A stretch of DNA of 64,000 nt from PALSA-1004 sp963804885 (lineage in GTDB: Bacteria > Pseudomonadota > Gammaproteobacteria > Burkholderiales > SG8-41), in contig CAWDSF010000004.1 of NCBI GenBank assembly GCA_963804885.1, positions 124,001 to 188,000 of the forward strand, in the 5' to 3' direction. Each line of letters begins with the position of its first letter. Positions within the stretch are counted from its first letter, which is position 1. The translations under genes and the position numbers were made by a program. The notes beneath the pieces were generated by a model. The model had not been told where the DNA came from. It saw only the letters and a program-made list of their open reading frames with translations, and did not search any database. This document shows positions 18,690 through 27,169 of the stretch, piece by piece.

Positions 18690-19291
18690 GTACGCAGCGA
18701 CGGACGCTCGACGTCTCCGCAATGCCGAACCACGCGTTCGGACACCAGGGTCTGATCTGGTGGGGCACGGTCGGTTTCATGGTGATCGAAGGATCGATGT
18801 TCGTGATCGTTCTGATCGCCTACTTCTACCTGCGTCTGAAGGTCAGCGCGTGGCCGCCAAGCCTGCCCGATCCTGACTACCTTTACGGCACCGCCAATCT
18901 CGCCCTGGCCGCCATCGGCTGCATTCCTGCGGCACTGGCCAAGCGCGCGGCCGAGCAGTTCGACCTGCGGAAGGTTCGCGTGTGGCTGGGGGTGCTGACG
19001 TTGCTCGCTATTGGCAACCTGCTGTTGCGCGCCTTCGAGTTCCCCGCCCTCAACTGTCGCTGGGACGACAGTGCCTACGGGTCGATTACCTGGCTGCTGC
19101 TGGGCCTTCATACGACACACCTGGCAACTGACGTCGTCGACTCCGGCGTGCTGCTCGCATTGGTGATGGCGCACTCGGTCACTGAGCCGCGGTTCGTCGA
19201 CGTGAGCGAGAACTCGCTTTACTGGTACTTCATCGTCCTCTGGTGGGTGCCGGTGTATCTCACCCTTTATTTCGCACCACGGTGGCTGTAA
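18686..19291 (+). CDS. ctaE: Cytochrome c oxidase subunit III family protein
   Basis: The product has 201 residues with five hydrophobic helices. FGHQGLIWWGTVGFMVIEG and the conserved LLGLHTTHLATD block belong to the subunit III family; YWYFIVLWWVPVYLTLYF forms the last helix. It is shorter than the classical seven-helix form, as in many bacterial caa3 oxidases. ATG 18686 overlaps the subunit I stop (ATGA), and the next gene overlaps its own stop by one base. Confidence 0.85.
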   Translation: MSTQRRTLDVSAMPNHAFGHQGLIWWGTVGFMVIEGSMFVIVLIAYFYLRLKVSAWPPSLPDPDYLYGTANLALAAIGCIPAALAKRAAEQFDLRKVRVWLGVLTLLAIGNLLLRAFEFPALNCRWDDSAYGSITWLLLGLHTTHLATDVVDSGVLLALVMAHSVTEPRFVDVSENSLYWYFIVLWWVPVYLTLYFAPRWL

Positions 19292-19665
19292 TGGGCGGTC
19301 ACGAAGCGCGGACGTACTGGGAAGACCGCGGCCTGCTGCTGCTGTGGATCGGTGTGCTCAGTGGGCCGGCGGCGTGGGCGCTGAATCAGCTGATCGGATA
19401 TGCGCTGGTCAAGCCCGTGTGCGGGGGGAGCCATGCAGGCCCCACGTTGGCGCTGGTCTCGGCGGGTGCTCTTGCGCTTGTCGTGATCGGGGGCGCGATC
19501 TCGTGGTCATGCCTGGCCAGGCTGAAGAATGCCAATTTAGAGGGCGCCGGCCAGGAAGATCGCAGCTATTTCATGGCAGTGGGAGGACTCGCCCTCAACG
19601 TGCTGATCGGCCTGCTCGTGCTCACGGCAGCAACATCCACTTTCCTTCTGAGCCCATGCGAGTAA
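19291..19665 (+). CDS. Small membrane protein of the caa3 oxidase operon
   Basis: The product has 124 residues and three predicted membrane helices (LLLLWIGVLSGPAAWALNQL; a middle one around LALVSAGALALVVIGGAIS; a last one around LALNVLIGLLVLTAA). It resembles no family I can name. ATG 19291 overlaps the subunit III stop (TAATG) and its own end overlaps ctaG, so it is translated with the oxidase. A role as an accessory or subunit IV-like protein is inferred only from this position. Confidence 0.6.
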   Translation: MGGHEARTYWEDRGLLLLWIGVLSGPAAWALNQLIGYALVKPVCGGSHAGPTLALVSAGALALVVIGGAISWSCLARLKNANLEGAGQEDRSYFMAVGGLALNVLIGLLVLTAATSTFLLSPCE

Positions 19666-20618
19666 GAACGTCCGCGACGCTGCTGACCGTGCTCATGGCG
19701 ATGACCTCGGTGCTCGCCCACGACGGCGAGCCGCACAACTGGAACTCCCCCGGTGCGCTCTCCGCGTGGGATCTCGCCGCACTGTCGCTGCTCGCCCTGA
19801 GCGGCGTCCTCTACGTACGTGGCACGCGGCGGTTGCGGCACCGCCGCGCGGTGCATCCGCTACGCGAGCGGGTTGCCTTTGCAGCCGGCTGGACCGTGCT
19901 GGTAGTGGCCATCCTTCCACCGATCGACGCGCTGGCCATCCAGCTGTTTTCGATCCACATGATTCAGCACGAGTTGATGATGCTGATCGGTGCACCACTG
20001 GTGATTGCAGGACGTCCACTGTCCACGTGCCTGTGGGGCGTGCCGGATGGGTGGCGTCCGCGGATAGCCGCAGCGTTGCAGACGAAGGCCGTTGGCAGCA
20101 CCTGGCGCTGGGCCAGTGCCCCGCTGATCGCATGGGCGCTGCACGGCATCACGATCTGGGTCTGGCACATTCCGGCGCTCTACGATGCGGCAACCGGCAA
20201 CGAAGCCATTCACGCCGTGCAGCACGCCATGTTCGTGAGTTCCGCCGCTCTGTTCTGGTGGGGGCTGCTGGGCGGACGTTACGGGCGCGCCGGTTATGGC
20301 GCCGCGGTGTTCTACGTCTTCACGACGGTGGTCCACACCGGATTGCTGGGCGCCATCATGACGCTGTCGCCGGTGCCGCTGTATCCGCTCTATATCACCC
20401 GGGCCGCAGCGCGCGGGATCGATCCGCTCTCGGATCAGGAGCTTGCCGGGCTGCTGATGTGGATCCCGGCCGGAATCATCCTGACCGTGCTCGGCATCGC
20501 ACTGTTTGCTGCCTGGCTCGGAGAAGCGGAGCGTCGGCAACGGCAGATCGGGCGTGGTCGTCGCCCGCTTCCCCTCACCGTTCACGAACGGCTGTCAGAC
20601 GCTCCGCGGGAACGCTGA
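19656..20618 (+). CDS. ctaG: CtaG-type cytochrome c oxidase assembly membrane protein (caa3_CtaG)
   Basis: The product has 320 residues. It has a signal-like N-terminus and six to seven helices with the caa3_CtaG histidines in FSIHMIQHELMMLIGAPL and WVWHIPALYDAA, then VQHAMFVSSAALFWW. This family helps assemble the CuA/haem centres of caa3 oxidases in the inner membrane. ATG 19656 lies inside the preceding gene, ten bases before its stop, and it closes the operon that begins with the PQQ dehydrogenase. Confidence 0.85.
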   Translation: MRVRTSATLLTVLMAMTSVLAHDGEPHNWNSPGALSAWDLAALSLLALSGVLYVRGTRRLRHRRAVHPLRERVAFAAGWTVLVVAILPPIDALAIQLFSIHMIQHELMMLIGAPLVIAGRPLSTCLWGVPDGWRPRIAAALQTKAVGSTWRWASAPLIAWALHGITIWVWHIPALYDAATGNEAIHAVQHAMFVSSAALFWWGLLGGRYGRAGYGAAVFYVFTTVVHTGLLGAIMTLSPVPLYPLYITRAAARGIDPLSDQELAGLLMWIPAGIILTVLGIALFAAWLGEAERRQRQIGRGRRPLPLTVHERLSDAPRER

Positions 20619-20885
20619 GGAAAACCGCCGCCTCAGGACAGCGAGCCCTGGCGGCAATCCGAGCCGGGACCTGACGACTTCCGGCGTAAGCCCAGTCGTC
20701 TGTCTGCCATTGGCTGGAGCCACCTCAACACGGCGCTCAGGGCGCCGAAGGCACCGGTCGAACTCCGTCTTGTCGAGCTGGCGGTTACGATCCGGAGAGG
20801 CGCCTGCGCGCGTTCGAGCAGTTCCCGCCGGATCTTGGTTTTTTGCCCCGCTCCTTGCAGGACGGCGCGGCAGGGAGGTATCCGT
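20619..20885. other. Intergenic region without a recognisable gene
   Basis: This is a 267-base gap between ctaG and a cytochrome gene. No convincing coding frame on either strand and no strong terminator were seen. It presumably holds the promoter of the small cytochrome gene, which has GGAGGT at 20875-20880, five bases before its start codon. Confidence 0.4.
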
Positions 20886-21398
20886 ATGCGTATGCAGAAC
20901 GTGATTGCTGTTGTGGCGGCTGTTCTGCTGACGCTGTCACAGAACTCGGCGCGCGCACAGCGCTCGGCGTCGACGCCGCGTCAGGCGTCACCGCAAGGGC
21001 AGCGCAGCGCGTCGCCGCAAGCGCAGCGCGCCGCGTCGGCGCCAGACGCTGACGTATCGCTGCCCTCCGGAAACGTGGAGCATGGGCGCTATCTGGTCGA
21101 GCGGGTGGCGATGTGCGTCGAATGCCACTCGGGACGCGATGGTAACGGCAACATCCTTCAACACGAGAAGTATTTGGGGGGTAACATCCCCTTCGCGCCG
21201 CCATGGCCGAACGACTGGGCATCGCGGGCGCCGCGCAACAGAGGGCTGGTTGGCTACGACGACAAAGCGGCGCTGCGGCTGCTGACTCAGGGAGCCATCG
21301 GCCGCGATGGGCACCAGCTTCGACCACCGATGCCACGTTTTCACATGACTCCGCAGGATGCTGCCGATGTCATCGCGTTCCTCCGCTCTCTGTATTGA
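20886..21398 (+). CDS. Secreted mono-haem cytochrome c
   Basis: The product has 170 residues with a signal peptide ending at SARAQ. A low-complexity stretch of QRSAS-like repeats (about 25-52) links to a single haem domain with CVECH (77-81) and a late methionine (PPMPRFHMTP) that could be the sixth ligand. It is a periplasmic electron carrier of unknown partner. The start is ATG 20886 behind GGAGG. It is followed 11 bases later by a DUF6152 gene. Confidence 0.75.
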   Translation: MRMQNVIAVVAAVLLTLSQNSARAQRSASTPRQASPQGQRSASPQAQRAASAPDADVSLPSGNVEHGRYLVERVAMCVECHSGRDGNGNILQHEKYLGGNIPFAPPWPNDWASRAPRNRGLVGYDDKAALRLLTQGAIGRDGHQLRPPMPRFHMTPQDAADVIAFLRSLY

Positions 21399-21409
21399 AG
21401 GTGGGCACC

Positions 21410-21787
21410 ATGAAGAACCTGCTCATGTCCGCCGTCGTTGTCCTGACGTTCGTGCGCGCCATTGCCCCACTCGCCGCCCATCACTCCTGGCCGGTCAGCA
21501 TGGAGAAGCTCGTCACGGTCAAAGGCACGGTGAAACAGATCGAATGGATGAATCCCCATCCGATGTTCACCATCGAGGTGCGAGCCGACGACGGCAAGAC
21601 GGAGCAATGGCTGATCGGCGGGCCGGCCATTACCCGGATGGAGGCGAACGGGTGGACGAGAACCACCATCAAGCCTGGCGACGTGGTCACCGGCACCGGC
21701 TACCAGTTCGCAGACGGACAGAAAATCATTCGCCTCGAACGCGTCGTCTTGCCGGATGGACGGGAGATGCGCGTATACGGGCGGTAA
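21410..21787 (+). CDS. DUF6152 family secreted protein
   Basis: The product has 125 residues with a signal peptide and then the family core: HHSWPVSMEKLVTVKGTV, IEWMNPHPMF and IKPGDVVTGTGYQFADG, a small beta-barrel (OB-like) design. The function is unknown. These proteins are frequent in Acidobacteria and Proteobacteria, often beside cytochromes and PQQ enzymes, as here. A second member lies at 43405-43878. ATG 21410 begins 11 bases after the cytochrome stop. Confidence 0.7.
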   Translation: MKNLLMSAVVVLTFVRAIAPLAAHHSWPVSMEKLVTVKGTVKQIEWMNPHPMFTIEVRADDGKTEQWLIGGPAITRMEANGWTRTTIKPGDVVTGTGYQFADGQKIIRLERVVLPDGREMRVYGR

Positions 21788-21857
21788 CCAGCGTTCGCCG
21801 CGACGCTCACATTGGAAATTCGTTGAGCGGGGTCCTCAGGTATCTATAATCCCCCGC

Positions 21858-22868
21858 ATGAGCAGACGCCACACACAAACAGCCATCGTCGTCGGTGCTC
21901 TTTTGATCGTCGCCATGCCCCGTTTTGCGCCGGACTTCGCCGCCCAGGCCAAACCAGTGCCGATCGACTGCGACAGGGGCTGTCTCGAAGGGCTCATGGA
22001 GCAGTACCTGGCGGCCCTGGTCGCGCACGATCCCAAGCGTCTGCCGCTTTCGGCAGACGTCAAGTACACCGAACAGGAACAGGTGATGGAGGTCGGCGAC
22101 GGGTTCTGGAAGACGGTGACCGGCTCGTGGCAGCTACAACCACCACTTCGCCGATCCGGTTGCCGGCCAGGCCGGGTGGATGGGGACGATGCGCGAGAAG
22201 GGCGGCGTCCTGTTGATGTCGGTGCGGCTGCGCGTGCAGCTCGGACGCATCACCGAAATCGAGACGTCGTTTTTCCGCGCCGGCGGCGGCGGCCCCAACA
22301 ACATCGCGGCGATGGACAAGACGCGACAGCCGGAGGCGCTCTGGCTGCAGCCGATTCCACCGGCGCAGCGCGCGTCACGTCAGCAGCTCATCACCATCGC
22401 CAACGCCTACTTCGAGGCGGTGCAGAAGAACGACGGCAAGGGCTTCTACCCGTTCACCGACGATTGCGACCGCCTCGAGAACGGCTCACACACGACCAAC
22501 GTCGCCGGGCTCGAAGCCGACCACGCCCGAACTTCAACTACATGGGCAGCGACTGCAAGACGCAGCTCGAGAGCGGCTATCTCGGCATCGTCAACAACGT
22601 CCATCACCGGCGGTTTCCGCTCGTCGACGAGGAACGCGGGGTCGTCTGGGCGAACTGCGTGTTCGACATGGACGGCACCGTCAGCCAGATCAAGCTGACC
22701 AACGGCGAGGTCGCCGACATGAGCAGCTTTGCCGGCCGCGCCTCGAGCATCCACGTCACCGAGGTGTTCCGGATCGAGAACAACCTGATTCGCCGCGTCG
22801 AGATGATCGGCACGAGCGTGCCGTATCACTTCAACTCGTCGTGGGGACCTGGGCTGAGCGGCAAGTAA
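21858..22868 (+). CDS. DUF8021-like (NTF2/SnoaL-like) secreted protein, two frameshifts
   Basis: The reconstructed protein is about 336 residues. The N-terminus (MSRRHTQTAIVVGAL, then LMEQYLAALVAHDPKRLPLS) and C-terminus (YMGSDCKTQLESGYLGIVNN) read in one frame, and the middle (GSYNHHFADPVAGQAGWMGT to LENGSHTTNVAG) reads in the next. The frame changes near 22125 and back near 22520. It is a paralogue of the intact gene at 40687-41688, which shares the AALLAHDPK-(R/K)-(L/V)-PLAAD start and the domain order. The function is unknown. The two compensating indels suggest sequencing error or early decay. Confidence 0.6.
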   Translation: MSRRHTQTAIVVGALLIVAMPRFAPDFAAQAKPVPIDCDRGCLEGLMEQYLAALVAHDPKRLPLSADVKYTEQEQVMEVGDGFWKTVTGSWQLQPPLRRSGCRPGRVDGDDAREGRRPVDVGAAARAARTHHRNRDVVFPRRRRRPQQHRGDGQDATAGGALAAADSTGAARVTSAAHHHRQRLLRGGAEERRQGLLPVHRRLRPPRERLTHDQRRRARSRPRPNFNYMGSDCKTQLESGYLGIVNNVHHRRFPLVDEERGVVWANCVFDMDGTVSQIKLTNGEVADMSSFAGRASSIHVTEVFRIENNLIRRVEMIGTSVPYHFNSSWGPGLSGK

Positions 22869-22894
22869 ATTCGTGGTTCGCGCGACTCGACGAA

Positions 22895-23966
22895 TCAACG
22901 AAGTTTCACGCTGCGCACGAGCCTGTCGCCGACGCTATCGCCATCCAACAACACGGGCCCGCCCTGTTTCATGTCCCCGACGGCGTGCTCGTTGGTCCCC
23001 ACGCTGTCGAGACTGACCCATTCATCGCGGAAGACGAACAGATAGCGGGCGATGTCGTCTCCCTGTCCGAGATACCCCATGCCGGGACGATAGACGCGAT
23101 GCTCGCCGGCCACTCCCTGGAGAACCGTTATCCCGTTCCGTTCGGAGGTGCGAGCCGGCGCACAAGGTACCCCCGCGTCGGCCTTCGCACATCCCGGATC
23201 GCCGACCAGCCACGCGCCACTCGGCCCTCGCAGGAACCAGTAGGGCTCAGTCCCTGACGGGTCGCCGTCCGTCGAACGAGATCCATGCTTGGCTGGAAAT
23301 CGTCCGCGCTCGAATGTCAGCACCGCGCCACCGAGCGCGAGAGCCGCCACTGACGGACACTCGATGTTCACATCGTCATCATCGCTGGTCAGCACCCAGT
23401 TCGCCGGATAGTCGAACGTGATCGGCCACTGTGGCGAGCTGAACGTGCGCCACTCGCCGGCACCGTCGCACGACGTCCGTGGAACGATGCTGAAGACGAT
23501 AGCCTCGCTGTTCCCTGTCGCGGAGCGGAACGTTCCCTTGATGACTGAAGTGCTTTCACGCTGAAGCTGCCAGACGCTGCTGTCAGTGTCTGCACCCGGC
23601 TCCTTCAATTGGGCGCCGCAGCCGTCTTCACTCAGGTGGCCCTGAACGCCAATAGGTATGTCAGCAAGTGGTTGCTTCCCCCGCTCATCGGGGAACACCA
23701 CGATGCCCGATATTTCGTTCGGCGCTCCGCTCGCGGTCCGTGTGTCGAAGTACGCCTGACTCTGACGTTCGCCAACGGTGCCTCGAAGCTCGACGCCGTT
23801 GTGCCACATGGCGCCGCAGTCCTCGGGAGTTGGAGGTGGACCTACTGGACCGAGCACGCTCGTCGGCCGGCTGCCTGGCGACATCGTGCCGACGCACGAG
23901 GGCCGTTGCAAGCGCCACAAAGACGACGACTGCGGCGCAGGAAAGGATGATTCGCAGACGTGTCAT
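22895..23966 (-). CDS. Hypothetical membrane-anchored or exported protein, frameshifted near N-terminus
   Basis: From ATG 23966 the frame gives a clear signal-anchor helix (MTRLRIILSCAAVVVFVALA), but it loses sense near 23890. The next frame continues with GTMSPGSRPTSVLGPVGPPP and runs to the stop at 22895 (about 357 residues in all). The body has WRTFSSPQWPITFDYPANWV and several cysteines, suggesting an exported beta-rich protein. I do not recognise the family. Starting inside the second frame at 23920 would leave no signal, so one indel is the better reading. Confidence 0.5.
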
Positions 23967-24108
23967 GTCAGCGGATGAGGGAACGCAGTATAGATGTTTC
24001 GGCCGAACGCTGTTTGTCTTCGACGCGTCACACCTTCGTCATCAGACCCCTGTCGACAATGAATGGCGACGGACGGCGTACGTCGCCTGCCGCGCATTTG
24101 AAGGGGGA

Positions 24109-24396
24109 CGGGGGTGCTATTCCGGACGCTGGCCGCACATCCACTTCGAGGTGTATCCCTCGCTGTCCTCGTCGAGCAGCGTCGCCAACAAAGTGGCGAC
24201 GTCGCAGATTGCGCTGCCGAAGACGGCGTGCGACGAGGTCTACGCGACGAGCGGCTATGAGTCGAGCGTGACCAACCTGTCGCGGATCACGCTGGCCAGC
24301 GACAACGTGTTCAGCGACGGCGCCGCGCTCGAGCTGGCGACCGTATCGGGCAGTGTGAGCGGTGGTCTGACCGCCGCGCTGACGGTGGCGATCTAA
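24109..24396 (+). pseudogene. C-terminal remnant of an intradiol ring-cleavage dioxygenase-like gene
   Basis: GCYSGRWPHIHFEVYPS is the conserved core around the iron-ligand histidines of intradiol dioxygenases (protocatechuate/catechol type), followed by a normal C-terminal tail (VANKVATSQIALPKTACDEV and on) to the stop at 24396. The N-terminal half of the enzyme, including the two tyrosine ligands, is missing; upstream sequence reads as unrelated DNA. It is therefore a truncated remnant, not a working gene. Confidence 0.6.
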
Positions 24397-24402
24397 TCCC
24401 GA

Positions 24403-24426
24403 AGTTCACCTCCAAAGAGGCGAACT
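24403..24426. terminator. Hairpin after the dioxygenase remnant
   Basis: AGTTC-A-CCTC, then CAAA, then GAGG-C-GAACT forms a stem of nine pairs with one mismatch and a four-base loop, six bases past the stop codon. No T-run follows, so it may act as a weak or Rho-assisted terminator. Confidence 0.4.
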
Positions 24427-24483
24427 CCTGTCCAGGGACAGAACAAATGCAACCACACCGCGGCGCCGAGGAGATGAGATCGC

Positions 24484-24515
24484 TTGACAGCTCGCATGGT
24501 TAGATACACAATGTA
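24484..24515 (+). promoter_or_regulatory. Probable padR promoter with overlapping PadR operator
   Basis: TTGACA (24484-24489), a 17-base spacer and CACAAT (24507-24512) make a good sigma-70 promoter 13 bases upstream of the ATG. The palindrome TACA-CAA-TGTA (24505-24515) overlaps the -10 box. PadR proteins typically bind ATGT/ACAT palindromes at their own promoters, so autorepression is likely. Confidence 0.55.
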
Positions 24516-24524
24516 GTTGTAATC

Positions 24525-24836
24525 ATGCTGGGCGAGTTCGAGTACCCGATCCTCTCCGCCGCCGCACGGCTCAAAGACAACGCTTACGGTGTCAGCATTC
24601 GCAAGGCCGTCGACGAGGCTACCGGCAGTCAGTGTTCGATCGGCGCGCTGTACACGACCTTGGATCGGCTCGAGCGCAAGGGGTTGCTGAAGACATGGAT
24701 GAGCGAGCCCACTCCCGAACGCGGTGGGCGGCCCAAGCGGATGGTGCACGTCACCGCAAGCGGCCTCCGCGAGGCAACCGCGTTCTATGACGCCATCGTG
24801 CGCGCCAGCCACGGCGTGGCCTGGGCCAGGAAATGA
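24525..24836 (+). CDS. PadR family transcriptional regulator
   Basis: The product has 103 residues, the size of the short PadR class. YPILSAAARLKDNAYGVSI, the GALYTTLDRLERKGLL recognition helix region and the RPKRMVHVTASGLREATAF wing are all standard. It should bind DNA as a dimer and respond to small molecules. The promoter contains a fitting palindrome. Its stop overlaps the ATG of the following membrane protein (ATGA), a pairing common in Acidobacteria, where PadR controls adjacent membrane genes. Confidence 0.85.
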   Translation: MLGEFEYPILSAAARLKDNAYGVSIRKAVDEATGSQCSIGALYTTLDRLERKGLLKTWMSEPTPERGGRPKRMVHVTASGLREATAFYDAIVRASHGVAWARK

Positions 24837-25726
24837 AGCCGTTGTCCTTCCACCGCGGACGCGCGCGACTGCTGGATGCGCTGTCGCACGCGCTGGAACC
24901 GGAGCAGCGTGATGCCGTCCTTGGCGACCTCACCGAGGTGGGCGCAGGCGATTGGGCCACCTTGAAAGGGGTAGTCAGTCTGATCGCACGACAACAGGCA
25001 CGCCTGTGGCTCGATTGGCGCCCCTGGCTGGCGACCGTCACGCTGGTGCTGCCGCTCTCACTGCTCGTGAGCCGCCTGTCGCGTCACTGGGCGGAGGGGA
25101 CGGCCCTCTATCTGACGACCCTTGCGAGCGGTGCGTCACTCGACAGTCTCGATGCGTCGGTGTGGAGCGTCGGTGGCGACGTGTCGCTGTCGATGGTGAC
25201 GACGTGGGTCGGGCAGAATGTGGCCACGCTGTGTGTCTGGTCGTTCGCGGGCGGATGGGCGCTGGCCGCGCTGGCCGGCCAGGCTGTGTGGATCGTGACC
25301 GTGCTGTTCTATTTCGGCGCTATTGTGGCCACGATGACTGGCGGAGCGATGGCGCTTCCCGCCGATCCCGCCCGCACGCCTTCGTATGAGCTGTACGCGC
25401 CGTTGGTTGTGGCGGTGCAGTTCGCCCTGTGTATCGTTGCGCCTGCACTGTGGGGCATCGCTCGCCGTCGCCGGACCGCACGCGTGTCGCCAGCGGCGAT
25501 GCTGCTCTGCCTCGTCATCGTGCTGCTGACGGCCTTTCGCACGCCCGTCATGCTGCAGACTGCACTGGCCGTCAATTGGCCATTTCTGCGTCCGTCACCT
25601 GATCCGTTCCTGCCAGCATTGCTTGCATGCCTCGCAGGGTGGCCGATCGGCTACATGGTTGTGGCGACGATCAGGACGAGGCTCATGCCTCCTTCGATTT
25701 CTCGTCCTTCGGCAGCTCACCGTTGA
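24833..25726 (+). CDS. Membrane protein co-transcribed with PadR
   Basis: The product has 297 residues. The N-terminal soluble part (ALEPEQRDAVLGDLTEVG) resembles the cytoplasmic start found on PadR-linked permease-type proteins of Acidobacteria, where it precedes MacB/FtsX-like domains. Here only about six membrane helices follow and no large periplasmic domain, so it is a stand-alone short form. The function is unknown. It overlaps the padR stop and runs 44 bases into the convergent PhnB-like gene, so the last 15 residues (PSISRPSAAHR) may not be native. Confidence 0.6.
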   Translation: MKPLSFHRGRARLLDALSHALEPEQRDAVLGDLTEVGAGDWATLKGVVSLIARQQARLWLDWRPWLATVTLVLPLSLLVSRLSRHWAEGTALYLTTLASGASLDSLDASVWSVGGDVSLSMVTTWVGQNVATLCVWSFAGGWALAALAGQAVWIVTVLFYFGAIVATMTGGAMALPADPARTPSYELYAPLVVAVQFALCIVAPALWGIARRRRTARVSPAAMLLCLVIVLLTAFRTPVMLQTALAVNWPFLRPSPDPFLPALLACLAGWPIGYMVVATIRTRLMPPSISRPSAAHR

Positions 25727-26126
25727 ACATCCAGTAGATGCCGAAGCGGTCGATCAGCGTACCGAACCGCGCTCCCCAGAAGGTGTCGGTGAGCGGCATC
25801 GTCACCTGACCACCCTCAGCAAGCGCGGTGAACTTACGCGCCATGTCATCGAGATCGCCGCTGAAGTGCAGTGCGACCTGCGTAGTGTCACCTGCGGTGA
25901 CGAACGACCCCGGGGGCCCGTCACTGATCATGATCTTGCCGCCGCCGACCTGAAGCGTGGCATGCATCACGCGATTCGCGTGCTCAGGCGCAACGGGCAT
26001 CTCCTTCACGTCACCGAAGCGCATCACCATTTCCGTTCTGGCGTCGAGCGTACGCTCGTAGTGTGCGATCGCCTCAGCGGCTGTGCCATCGAAGTTGAGA
26101 TAGGGGTTCAGGCTGTTGATCGACAT
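25683..26126 (-). CDS. PhnB-like VOC family protein
   Basis: The product has 147 residues. NPYLNFDGTAAEAIAHYERT, VMHATLQVGGGKIMISDGPP and FWGARFGTLIDRFGIYWMFN are the usual blocks of the PhnB/glyoxalase-fold group (DUF1428-like 3-demethylubiquinone methyltransferase annotation). The enzymatic role of these small proteins is unproven. ATG 26126 is chosen because GGAG lies six bases before it; ATG 26138 is in the same frame. It converges on and overlaps the PadR-linked membrane gene. Confidence 0.75.
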   Translation of the reverse strand: MSINSLNPYLNFDGTAAEAIAHYERTLDARTEMVMRFGDVKEMPVAPEHANRVMHATLQVGGGKIMISDGPPGSFVTAGDTTQVALHFSGDLDDMARKFTALAEGGQVTMPLTDTFWGARFGTLIDRFGIYWMFNGELPKDEKSKEA

Positions 26127-26175
26127 CGATTGCTCCATGAGGCGCCACGCGCGTGACCCTCAAGCATGAACGACA

Positions 26176-26481
26176 ATGACGGCCGTGTTCATCATCGAGC
26201 TTGTCTACAGGGCGGCCTTGAAAGAGATCGACGCGCACATGCGCGCACACATGCGCTTCGTGAACGCTTATTATGCGTCCGGCCACTTCATCGTGTCCGG
26301 CCGCAAGGTGCCTCGTGACGGCGGCATCATCGTGGCTGTCGGAAAGAGCCGCGACGAAATCGAGACGATCGCGAGCCAGGATCCGTTCGTCACCAAGGGA
26401 CTGGCCGAGGTACGGATCACCGAGTTCCGCGCCAGCCAGCGCGCGAAGAATATCCAGGCGCGCATCGAAGGCGACGGGTGA
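26176..26481 (+). CDS. YciI family protein
   Basis: The product has 101 residues. It shows the ferredoxin-like YciI pattern: FIIELVYRAALKEIDAHMRA, HMRFVNAYYASGHFIVSGRK and DPFVTKGLAEVRITEF, with the conserved His and the Gly-rich turn. Members are small dimers of unclear, possibly hydrolytic, function. It is divergent from the PhnB-like gene, with about 50 bases for both promoters. Confidence 0.8.
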   Translation: MTAVFIIELVYRAALKEIDAHMRAHMRFVNAYYASGHFIVSGRKVPRDGGIIVAVGKSRDEIETIASQDPFVTKGLAEVRITEFRASQRAKNIQARIEGDG

Positions 26482-26483
26482 GC

Positions 26484-27089
26484 CTATCGATGATTCCACC
26501 CGAGCCCGACGCTGAGCGCCGCCGAAGGGATGTAGCGCTTCGCCGCTGTCGCAGCCTCGACGACACGTGAAGGCGCCGTGCGGGAAGTCGTTTCCGAGCG
26601 GGCATAGAACACCGGCAGTCCGATGTCGGCCTGGACGAACACGCGCATGGGACTCCGGCGCGCGAGCTCATATCCGGCGGTGACCTCTCCCTGCAGTCCT
26701 GACCCGTGCCATCCCGACACATAGGTCGTCAGAGCCTGCTCGTTGCGGCGCTCCGCATCGACGCTCCCCCAGCTGAGGCCGCCCCCGAAATAGGCGGACC
26801 GATTCGCTCCGGGACTCACGAAGCGCAGTCCCTGCAGCCTCAGGAGCGATCCGGCAAACGCCGCATCACCGTACGGGCTGGCGCCGACGACGAAGTTGAG
26901 GAACGACACGTCGAGCGCGAACGAATCGAGCTCGCCGCGGTAACCAACGCCGATTGCCGGCGCACCGTGCGGCCGGTCAGCAAACACGCCTCCGTAGCCG
27001 AGACGCGCATAGCCGAATGAGTGAATCTCCTGCGCGCTTGCCGGCGCCGCCAGGGCGAGGATCGTCAGAAACGCGAGCCATGTCCGCAT
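26484..27089 (-). CDS. Outer-membrane beta-barrel-like secreted protein
   Basis: The product has 201 residues with a Sec signal (MRTWLAFLTILALAAPASAQ) and alternating strands such as FGYARLGYGGVFADRPHG, GVGYRGELDSFALDVSFLN and SAALSVGLGWNHR at the C-terminus. This suggests a small eight-strand barrel of the OmpA/OprF-like or outer_membrane_beta-brl type. ATG 27089 has GGAGG six bases upstream. The function is unknown. Confidence 0.6.
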   Translation of the reverse strand: MRTWLAFLTILALAAPASAQEIHSFGYARLGYGGVFADRPHGAPAIGVGYRGELDSFALDVSFLNFVVGASPYGDAAFAGSLLRLQGLRFVSPGANRSAYFGGGLSWGSVDAERRNEQALTTYVSGWHGSGLQGEVTAGYELARRSPMRVFVQADIGLPVFYARSETTSRTAPSRVVEAATAAKRYIPSAALSVGLGWNHR

Positions 27090-27169
27090 GGGTGCCTCCA
27101 TGCGTCATGGTCGTCGGCGACCGACCGGGAAGTCCTGATGGGAGTCTGAAGAATGCTGAAGAACTCACC

